From Chloroflexia bacterium (GTDB lineage: Bacteria > Chloroflexota > Chloroflexia > Thermomicrobiales > UBA6265), in assembly GCA_013696525.1 (NCBI GenBank), contig JACCYK010000642.1, positions 1 through 6,034 on the forward strand: a stretch of 6,034 nt of DNA, given 5' to 3'. Of this stretch, positions 1 to 4,223 are shown piece by piece. Made by a program: the position numbers and the translations under genes. Positions within the stretch are counted from its first letter, which is position 1. Each line of letters starts with the position of its first letter. Below the pieces are notes generated by a model. It saw only the letters and a program-made list of their open reading frames with translations, did not search any database and was not told the DNA's origin.

Positions 1-1
1 C

Positions 2-340
2 CTCTACTTCGACCCGGCTACGCGGCGCGCGGTCGAGGTCCAAATAGCGGCCAAGCTGGGCGACGACCTGGGGATCGAGGTGGAGCCGGAAGCGATCTTG
101 ATCGACATCCCGAAGCCGGAGCGCTGGCGAACCGATGTCTGGGTCGCGTTCGACCGGCCCCCGGTCGGGTTTCAGGCATTGATGCCCTGGCGCGACGTGG
201 TCGGCCTCACCACCGATGATTTCAAGCGGTACGAAGAGCATCGCCGCCTGATTCGGATCGTCACCGCCGCCCCCTACCGCGACGCCGTCGCCGCCCGCTG
301 GGAAAGCCTGCTGCTGCCATTGCTCGGCGGCGCCTTCTGA
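2..340 (+). CDS. C-terminal part of a hypothetical protein, possibly HD-domain phosphohydrolase (5' truncated)
   Basis: The reading frame is open from the first bases to TGA at 338-340, so the gene begins before the window and 112 C-terminal residues are visible. A GTG at 80 is only an internal codon, because the upstream frame is equally protein-like. The tail contains LIDIPKPERWRTDVWV, a Trp-rich PVGFQALMPWRDVVGLT segment and a basic YEEHRRLIRIV helix. By impression this resembles the C-terminal region of SAMHD1/COG1078-type HD phosphohydrolases, which hydrolyse (deoxy)nucleotides in the cytoplasm. The catalytic H...HD...D residues would lie upstream and cannot be seen, so the family call is weak. 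The stop codon sits in a GAGTCGTGAG motif (339-348) that matches the 7-bp repeat found elsewhere in the window. No intrinsic terminator with a T-tract follows it. Confidence 0.5.
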   Translation, partial: LYFDPATRRAVEVQIAAKLGDDLGIEVEPEAILIDIPKPERWRTDVWVAFDRPPVGFQALMPWRDVVGLTTDDFKRYEEHRRLIRIVTAAPYRDAVAARWESLLLPLLGGAF

Positions 341-374
341 GTCGTGAGGAGCCGATGGTGTTCACCTCGCGGCG

Positions 375-425
375 AAGCGCGGGAATGAATCCCCGAGCTA
401 AAGTCACCAACCATCCTGAAGGATG
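375..425 (+). repeat. Dispersed hairpin repeat, copy 1 (forward)
   Basis: The core AAGCGCGGGAATGAATC (375-391) matches 16 of 17 bases of the reverse complement of 668-684. After a short CCCGAG spacer, CTAAAGTCACCAACC (398-412) matches 11 of 15 bases of the reverse complement of 634-648. The order of blocks is therefore the same in both copies, which points to a repeat family rather than one chance match. This copy can fold into GGGA-ATGAA-TCCC and then CATCC-TGAA-GGATG (412-425). REP-like elements or ends of IS200/IS605-type elements are possible identities. No transposase is present, and this reading is inference. Confidence 0.55.
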
Positions 426-535
426 CTCACGGTAACCTCGCACGTCTGCTTTTGCCAACACCAAAGCCAAATTCTGCAGTGAGCCGGCTTATGGAAAGGA
501 ACAAAATAAGCGGCCATCGCCGCTCGACCCCCTAA

Positions 536-581
536 CCCCCAATCCTGGGGGACGACGGGTGATCTCCCCCAGGATTGGGGG
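536..581. repeat. 17-bp perfect inverted repeat, each arm itself a hairpin
   Basis: The left arm CCCCCAATCCTGGGGGA (536-552) is the exact reverse complement of 565-581, with a 12-base loop between them. C5 at 528-532 can also pair with the G7 run at 583-589 across a small internal loop. Each arm is separately a near-palindrome (CCCCCA-ATCC-TGGGGG on the left, CCCCCA-GGAT-TGGGGG on the right). The sequence can therefore form either one long hairpin or two short ones. It lacks a following T-tract and so does not look like an ordinary intrinsic terminator. It could be a REP/MITE-like element or a structured 3' boundary. Confidence 0.75.
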
Positions 582-633
582 CGGGGGGGCCGAGCGCGGA
601 ATGGCTGGTTTAATTGGTCCGTTCCATCAGCCG

Positions 634-684
634 GGTTTGTGCATTCAGCTCCGGGTGCCCTCCGGGCGATTCATTCCCGAGCTT
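634..684 (-). repeat. Dispersed hairpin repeat, copy 2 (inverted)
   Basis: Read on the minus strand this begins AAGCTCGGGAATGAATC (684-668), differing from copy 1 at one base. It ends with CTGAATGCACAAACC (648-634), which matches the corresponding block of copy 1 at 11 of 15 positions. The spacer between the blocks is longer than in copy 1 because CCCGGAG occurs twice, 11 bases apart, which looks like a small tandem duplication. The copy lies in the 3' flank of the VOC gene and faces copy 1. Confidence 0.5.
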
Positions 685-726
685 GGCTCCGAGGTGGATA
701 CGAACCGCGGGTCCAAGGGTCACGAT

Positions 727-1149
727 TTACGACACGTCCGCCGCGATCAGCTCGACTTCGTTACCGTCGGGGTCATCGACGTACATCGTGCGCGAGGGGA
801 GCACCGGGTGCTTGCCGCCGCGGACGGCGTATCCGGCGTGGGTGAGCACCCGTTCGGCGAGGTCGAAGCCCGCGGCTGGCAGCGCGAGGGCCAGGTGATG
901 CAGGGGGCGCGGCTTGGTGAACGCCGGCGCCCCGGACGGCAACTGGACCAGGACGATCATCGCCGGCAGCTCGGCCGTCGCCATTCCGGCTTTGAGGAAG
1001 ATCGGCGAGGTCATTGCCGGCGGCGAGATCACCGCCAGGCCCAGCAGGTCGCGGTAGAACGCGAGCGATGCGGCCATGTCGCGAACGTTCAGCACGATCT
1101 CGGCAATCCCCGTGATGGTGATGCGCGCTCCGGTCGACTCGCTGTCCAT
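727..1149 (-). CDS. VOC-superfamily (glyoxalase/bleomycin resistance fold) protein
   Basis: The 140-residue product is a complete single-chain VOC protein with two beta-alpha-beta-beta-beta halves. The first half opens with IAEIVLNVRDMAASLAFYRDLLGL (residues 15-38), the hallmark strand-helix of the family. The second half starts at LHHLALAL (83-90) and ends with YVDDPDGNEVELI (123-135). Probable metal ligands are H85 and E133. The usual first-strand His is replaced by E17, and the fourth-strand position carries Q69. The protein may thus have an altered metal site, and its substrate cannot be named; dioxygenase, glyoxalase and resistance roles are all possible. ATG at 1149 was chosen because GGGGGAG (1156-1162) lies six bases upstream. 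The open frame continues to 1575, but that extension lies over other genes and is not VOC-like. The location is likely cytoplasmic. Confidence 0.88.
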   Translation of the reverse strand: MDSESTGARITITGIAEIVLNVRDMAASLAFYRDLLGLAVISPPAMTSPIFLKAGMATAELPAMIVLVQLPSGAPAFTKPRPLHHLALALPAAGFDLAERVLTHAGYAVRGGKHPVLPSRTMYVDDPDGNEVELIAADVS

Positions 1150-1206
1150 CACTGTCTCCCCCTGGTTTGATCGGACGCGACCGGCGTTGTTTGGTGCACT
1201 TTGTCG

Positions 1207-1389
1207 ATGACTGATCCCCTGACGGCCGCCGACCCGCCGGATTCGGACATCGATGCCGCCCCGGCGATGGCAGAAGAGGCGAGCACAACGCCATGGATCG
1301 TCCTCCTCATCGGAGTTGGTTTGCTGCTCGTTCTGTTTGCGGGGCTGGCGCTCATCGCCGCTGCCCCGGCCCAGGTCGCGCTCCCGTAG
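1207..1389 (+). CDS. Small single-pass membrane protein, unknown function
   Basis: This 60-residue open frame has an acidic, Pro/Ala-rich N-terminal half (residues 1-27) with no Lys or Arg. A hydrophobic segment of about 25 residues follows (WIVLLIGVGLLLVLFAGLAL and neighbours, roughly 30-53), then a short APAQVALP tail. The segment is a convincing transmembrane helix. The acidic N-terminus without flanking positive charge makes the topology unclear. The frame has strong GC at third positions, as in real genes here. It is divergent from the VOC gene (57 bp between start codons) and convergent with the SDR gene, 17 bp from its stop. A TTG at 1201 is a possible alternative start. No good ribosome binding site is visible, which is the main weakness. 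The family is not recognised. Confidence 0.45.
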   Translation: MTDPLTAADPPDSDIDAAPAMAEEASTTPWIVLLIGVGLLLVLFAGLALIAAAPAQVALP

Positions 1390-1406
1390 CGTACCCACCG
1401 AACGTT

Positions 1407-2204
1407 CTACACCGGGGCGCTGTCCTCCGGGTTGAACCCTAGCACCTCGCGGGCGTGGGAAAGATCCCAGAACTGGCGGGGATTGTTCGAGATGCCGTAG
1501 ACGATGGCCCACGGCACGTCGTCCGCCTCGATCGAGCGGGAAACGAGTTGGGCGCAGTCGCGGCGGCTCATCCACATCGCCCGCATCCGTTGCCGCCGCT
1601 GCTCCGGGGTCAGTGGCTCGATCAATGGCCGAGGCGTGTTGATGATGGTTGGCGCGTAGGGATCGTCCCCGGCCCGGACGGCGCCGATCCGCAGGCAGAC
1701 GACGCGCATCCCGTGCTGTTCCATGTAGAACCGGCCCAGAGCCTCTCCATACGCCTTCGAGACGCCGTAGAGCGAATCGGGCCGGATCTCGACCGTATGG
1801 TCATAGACGCGGGGATCATCCAACTCGTACAGCCCCGGACTGCCACTGACCTCGAACATCCCCACCGCGTGATTGGACGAGGCAAAAACGACCGCGCCCA
1901 CCCCGGCGTCACGGGCCGCCTCGAAAACGTTGTAGGTGCCAATCAGGTTATTCGGCAAAATGTCTTCCCAGGGCGTCTCAATCGCCGAGCTGGCCGCCAT
2001 GTGTACCACCACGTCGATGTCGTCAAACGCCGGCCGGATCGCCTCGTAGTCCGAAATGTCGCCAACGTGGCTGGGGAAATCCTCCGCTTGCCAGGTCAGC
2101 GACCGGATTTCATACTGGTCGGAAAGGAACTCCCGCACCACGGCCCCGATCGTCCCCTCCGCCCCGGTCAGCAAGACCCGCCGTTTCCGTTTCGACTCCG
2201 TCAT
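1407..2204 (-). CDS. NAD-dependent extended SDR, uronate dehydrogenase-like
   Basis: The 265-residue product is an NAD(P)-dependent extended short-chain dehydrogenase. It has a Rossmann TGAEGTIG loop (residues 13-20), VGDI with D49, HMAA (68-71), NNLIGTYNVFEAAR (85-98), ASSNHAVG (108-115) and catalytic Y146-x3-K150 in YGVSK. The NLIGTYN, SSNH and RPDSLYGVSK-GE segments, the WMSRRDCAQL region and the FWDLSHAREVLGFNPEDSAP ending match uronate dehydrogenase from my knowledge of that family, and the length agrees. Those enzymes oxidise galacturonate or glucuronate to aldarolactones with NAD+ in the cytoplasm. Related sugar epimerases and dehydrogenases share much of this, so the substrate is inferred. 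ATG at 2204 is preceded by AGGGGGA (2209-2215); an in-frame TTG at 2234 is less likely. The gene lies 52 bp downstream of the sugar dehydrogenase on the same strand and is probably co-transcribed with it. Confidence 0.85.
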   Translation of the reverse strand: MTESKRKRRVLLTGAEGTIGAVVREFLSDQYEIRSLTWQAEDFPSHVGDISDYEAIRPAFDDIDVVVHMAASSAIETPWEDILPNNLIGTYNVFEAARDAGVGAVVFASSNHAVGMFEVSGSPGLYELDDPRVYDHTVEIRPDSLYGVSKAYGEALGRFYMEQHGMRVVCLRIGAVRAGDDPYAPTIINTPRPLIEPLTPEQRRQRMRAMWMSRRDCAQLVSRSIEADDVPWAIVYGISNNPRQFWDLSHAREVLGFNPEDSAPV

Positions 2205-2243
2205 CCCATCCCCCTGTTCATCACCGTCTACCAACCCCCGCTC

Positions 2244-2278
2244 GACAACTCACGACTTACGACTCACGACCCACGACT
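2244..2278 (+). repeat. 7-bp tandem repeat array (CACGACT type), array A
   Basis: Four phased units, CACGACT, TACGACT, CACGACC and CACGACT, occupy 2251-2278. A degenerate unit (GACAACT) precedes them at 2244. The array covers the 3' end of the sugar dehydrogenase gene: its last codons (EVVGRES) and TAA stop at 2257-2259 are made of repeat sequence on the minus strand. The rest lies in the short spacer before the SDR gene. The same heptamer recurs at 5154-5195 and 5265-5292. Heptamer tandem repeats (STRR) at intergenic sites are known from filamentous cyanobacteria, but no relationship is implied. Confidence 0.75.
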
Positions 2279-3474
2279 TCGTACATGCCGCCGCCGAGAT
2301 CGAGTACGAACAGCTCACCCTCGGCAGTCTCGCCGAAGGAGCTGATGCCGAGCCCGGTCTCGATCGGCTCGGACAGGATCCAGTCGCCGGCCCCGTCGCG
2401 GCCCAGACCCCAGAGGAGCCCGGTGCAGAAGTCGGCAAAGAGGTAGACGCCGGAGAGGGCCGGCGCCGCCTGGCCGCGGTAAACATAGCCGCCCGTGACC
2501 GAGCAGCCGAACTCATGCGGATACTCCGCGATCGGCAGCACATACGGCTCCGTGTCACAGCCCTCGCTCCGGAAGCAGTCGGTGCCCTCCATCACGTTCC
2601 AGCCGTAGTTCTCGCCACCGTCGCTGTCCTCCGGCTGAAAATTGATCTCCTCGATCTGATTTTGCCCGACGTCGCCGATGTAGAGGTCGCCCGTCACCCG
2701 GTCGAAGGAGAAGCGCCACGGGTTGCGCAGCCCCAACGCCCACACCTCCGGTCGCCCGTCGACCCCGTCCGCGAATGGGTTATCCTCGGGAATCCCGTAC
2801 GGCGCGTCTTCTCCAACCTGATCGACATCGATCCGCAACATTTTGCCCAGGAGCGCGTGCGGGTTCTGGCCGTTCTCCTCCGGGTCGCCGCCGGAACCGC
2901 CATCGCCAAATCCGACGTAGAGATACCCGTCCGGGCCAAACTTCACGAGGCCGCCATTGTGGTTCGGAAACGGATCGGAGATGGCAAGAAGAATCTCGGC
3001 GCTGGCCGGGTCGGCCCGGTCGGGATCGGCCGCCGCCACCTGATAGCGGGCGACCGTGTTGTCCCCCGACCCTTCGCCCTCGTTCGCCGTATAGCCGACG
3101 AAGAAGGTGCCATTCTCGGTGAACTCCGGGTGCGGGGCCATGCTCAGCAACCCTTGCTCGAAGCCGCTGGCGTTGACGATCCCGGTCAGGTCGAGAAATG
3201 GCTCCGGCTCGACCACGCCATCACGCACGATCCGAATCGTCCCCGGTTGCTCGACGACGAAGAGCCGGCCGCTACCGTCGGCTGGATCAGCCAAATAAAC
3301 CGGCTGGTTGAGGCCGTCCCCGACCAGCTCAAGCTCAACCCCGAACGCCGCCGGGTCAAACGACGGCGCCGGCGTCTGGGCGACGACGTCGCGCACCGCC
3401 CCGGGGCCGACAATCATGACCACCATCAGCGCGTAGCCGAGCAGCGCACCGCCGCCCGTTCGACGAACACTCAT
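2257..3474 (-). CDS. Secreted glucose/sorbosone dehydrogenase-family protein (PQQ-type sugar dehydrogenase, COG2133)
   Basis: The 405-residue product has a signal peptide: basic MSVRR, a hydrophobic core to about residue 24, and likely cleavage after DVVA (residue 32). A six-bladed beta-propeller of the soluble quinoprotein sugar dehydrogenase type follows. Visible family motifs are LFVVEQPGTIRIV (71-83), PNHNGG with H172 at the position of the catalytic base, FGPDGYLYVGFGDGGSGGDP (179-198), LLGKMLRIDVD (208-218), LRNPWRFSFD (249-258), GDLYIGDVGQN (262-272), NYGWNVMEG (289-297) and GGYVYRG (328-334). Cys 300, 306, 324 and 350 fit disulfides in an exported protein. The expected reaction is PQQ-dependent oxidation of an aldose, though many members have no proven substrate. 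The ATG at 3474 overlaps the upstream stop as TGATG, and AAAGGA lies at 3484-3489; TTG at 3477 is an alternative start. The final codons and stop come from a 7-bp repeat array. Confidence 0.88.
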   Translation of the reverse strand: MSVRRTGGGALLGYALMVVMIVGPGAVRDVVAQTPAPSFDPAAFGVELELVGDGLNQPVYLADPADGSGRLFVVEQPGTIRIVRDGVVEPEPFLDLTGIVNASGFEQGLLSMAPHPEFTENGTFFVGYTANEGEGSGDNTVARYQVAAADPDRADPASAEILLAISDPFPNHNGGLVKFGPDGYLYVGFGDGGSGGDPEENGQNPHALLGKMLRIDVDQVGEDAPYGIPEDNPFADGVDGRPEVWALGLRNPWRFSFDRVTGDLYIGDVGQNQIEEINFQPEDSDGGENYGWNVMEGTDCFRSEGCDTEPYVLPIAEYPHEFGCSVTGGYVYRGQAAPALSGVYLFADFCTGLLWGLGRDGAGDWILSEPIETGLGISSFGETAEGELFVLDLGGGMYEVVGRES

Positions 3475-3590
3475 CAACCATGTTCCTTTTTCATGTGTAC
3501 CCTCACGCCGGCGGGAATCGGCGAGCGCATCTCGGAGGCGTGTTCGCACATTTCGCACCGGCGTTCATCGATCATCGCGCTCGGCGTCAT
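3474..3590 (-). CDS. 38-residue CxxC/HxxxxH microprotein coupled to the sugar dehydrogenase
   Basis: This short open frame encodes MTPSAMIDERRCEMC and then a stretch ending VHMKKEHG. It gives the spacing C12-x2-C15-x16-H32-x4-H37, a plausible one-zinc finger or knuckle resembling but not equal to classical C2H2 spacing. H17 is a further possible ligand. Three points support translation: GAAGGA at 3595-3600 lies four bases before ATG 3590; the codons favour G or C at third positions; and the stop (3476-3474) shares its A with the ATG of the dehydrogenase, an arrangement typical of translational coupling. ATG at 3575 is a possible shorter start. The product has no signal or membrane segment, so it should be cytoplasmic although the next gene is exported. 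The family is not recognised. It could be a regulator, a metal-binding protein, or only a leader peptide for the next gene. Confidence 0.55.
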   Translation of the reverse strand: MTPSAMIDERRCEMCEHASEMRSPIPAGVRVHMKKEHG

Positions 3591-3707
3591 CACGTCCTTC
3601 TCTTGGATTGGAATTAACGGCGACGTCGCTGCCATGGCCTTTGCCCCGGTTGTATGTGAAAATCGACACCCGACCTCGTTCGGCGGAACCACTGAAGGAG
3701 ACCAACA

Positions 3708-4172
3708 ATGACGGATGACCGGCGACTCGATCCGATGGCGGCGGACGTGAGCCCCCGCGACGACTTGTCGATGTCCACCGACAACACGGCGGAAGGGCGC
3801 CTCGACGCCGACACGGTCGAAGGCGGCCCGATCGCCTTTGTCCGGGAAGGGCAGACCGTCGTCGACTCGCTCGGCGAAGAAATTGGCAAGGTGGCCCAAG
3901 TCCGCATGGGCGACCCGTCGGCGGCGACCACCCGCGGCGAAGTCCGGAACGAGCCGGAGTCGATCCTGGATGTCTTCGCCGAGGGGCTGTTCGGCACCGA
4001 GTCGAACCTGCCGGAATCGACCCGCAACGAGTTTATCCGGACCGGCTATATCCAGATCGACGGCAAAGGGCTCTTCGGCCATGACTACGCGGTGGCGGCG
4101 GCGCAGATCGCGAACGTCACCGGCGACCGGGTGAGCTTGACGGTCGATCGTGAGTCGCTGGTGTCGGTCTAG
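3708..4172 (+). CDS. PRC-barrel/DUF2171-like domain protein
   Basis: The 154-residue product starts with an acidic, low-complexity segment of about 38 residues. A small beta-rich domain follows: IAFVREGQTVVDSLGEEIGKVAQVRMG (residues 42-68), where VxDxxGexIGKV is typical of PRC-barrel-type domains. The second half, GYIQIDGKGLFGHDYAVAAAQIANV (113-137), ends in GDRVSLTVDRESL (139-151), the usual way DUF2171-like domains close with an anchor-position segment and final strands. Members are found in stress-associated and RNA-processing contexts, but many are uncharacterised, so no activity is assigned. ATG 3708 has a strong AAGGAG (3695-3700) seven bases upstream. The gene is divergent from the microprotein-dehydrogenase unit with 117 bp between starts, so both promoters should lie there; no confident -35/-10 pair is visible. 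The product has no signal peptide or membrane helix. Confidence 0.75.
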   Translation: MTDDRRLDPMAADVSPRDDLSMSTDNTAEGRLDADTVEGGPIAFVREGQTVVDSLGEEIGKVAQVRMGDPSAATTRGEVRNEPESILDVFAEGLFGTESNLPESTRNEFIRTGYIQIDGKGLFGHDYAVAAAQIANVTGDRVSLTVDRESLVSV

Positions 4173-4189
4173 TCGGATCTCCGACTTTT
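4171..4189 (+). terminator. Intrinsic terminator of the PRC-barrel-like gene
   Basis: AGTCGGA (4171-4177) pairs with TCCGACT (4180-4186); realistically this gives a six-pair stem with an ATCT loop. T4186-T4189 follow directly. The stem begins inside the TAG stop codon, so the terminator is unusually tight against the gene. On the minus strand the same stem has no T-tract after it, so it should serve the plus-strand gene mainly. The stem is short and the T-tract has only four bases, so efficiency may be modest. Confidence 0.55.
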
Positions 4190-4223
4190 GCACCCGGTGT
4201 CATCGCTGGGTGAGGATTGAAAC
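4188..4223 (+). repeat. Solitary CRISPR-repeat-like sequence
   Basis: This 36-nt sequence has the layout of a CRISPR direct repeat. CACCCGG (4191-4197) pairs with CTGGGTG (4206-4212), seven pairs with one G-T, around an eight-base loop. It is followed by the terminal GGTGAGGATTGAAAC (4209-4223). The GATTGAAAC end and the CACCC/GGGTG stem are common among repeats of type I and III systems as I know them. Only one copy is present in the window: the DNA downstream is cysteine synthase coding sequence, and upstream lies a terminator. It is therefore not an array. It overlaps the 3' end of the minus-strand gene. It could be a relic repeat, a landed single repeat unit, or a chance resemblance. Confidence 0.45.

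Larger units (their letters stand above)
341..726. other. Gene-free, hairpin-rich intergenic region between convergent genes
   Basis: These 386 bases separate the plus-strand gene ending at 340 from the minus-strand VOC gene ending at 727. No open frame here looks like a protein. The region holds a chain of dyads: GGGA/TCCC at 381-393, CATCC/GGATG around TGAA at 412-425, AGCGGC/GCCGCT around CATC at 509-524, and the large inverted repeat at 536-581. Two copies of one repeat family (375-425 and 634-684) face each other. No dyad is followed by a T-tract in either direction, so none is a convincing intrinsic terminator. The C-run/G-run block at 528-589 and the purine-rich AT stretch at 491-510 differ in base use from the neighbouring genes. 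Confidence 0.7.

Noticed and set aside
536..581. Intrinsic terminator for the gene ending at 340 or the one ending at 727
   Set aside because: Neither strand has a T-tract after the stem, and the structure is 145 or more bases from either stop codon.
559..1170. Plus-strand open frame across the intergenic region and opposite the VOC gene
   Set aside because: It is an Arg/Gly/His-rich antisense shadow of the VOC gene with no domain.
1150..1575. N-terminal extension of the VOC frame to 1575
   Set aside because: The extension is Arg/Gly-rich without family features and overlaps the small membrane protein and the SDR 3' end; the ATG at 1149 has a good RBS and starts the VOC fold correctly.
2205..2234. 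Longer SDR start at TTG 2234
   Set aside because: It would read through the Shine-Dalgarno sequence that serves ATG 2204, and the added residues are not part of the SDR fold.
3591..3707. Sigma-70 promoter pairs in the divergent gap, such as TTGCCC at 3641 with the AT-rich patch near 3653-3663
   Set aside because: No -35/-10 pair with suitable spacing could be found by eye in either direction.
2056..3711. Long plus-strand open frame of about 550 codons opposite the sugar dehydrogenase and SDR genes
   Set aside because: It lies antisense to a gene with many clear family motifs, has no recognisable domain and is rich in Arg/Pro/Ala, as expected for the opposite strand of GC-rich coding DNA.
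3591..4193. Minus-strand upstream extension of the microprotein frame through the PRC-barrel-like gene
   Set aside because: The part beyond 3590 is antisense to a gene with a strong RBS and recognisable domain. Only the last 38 codons have their own RBS and a meaningful motif.
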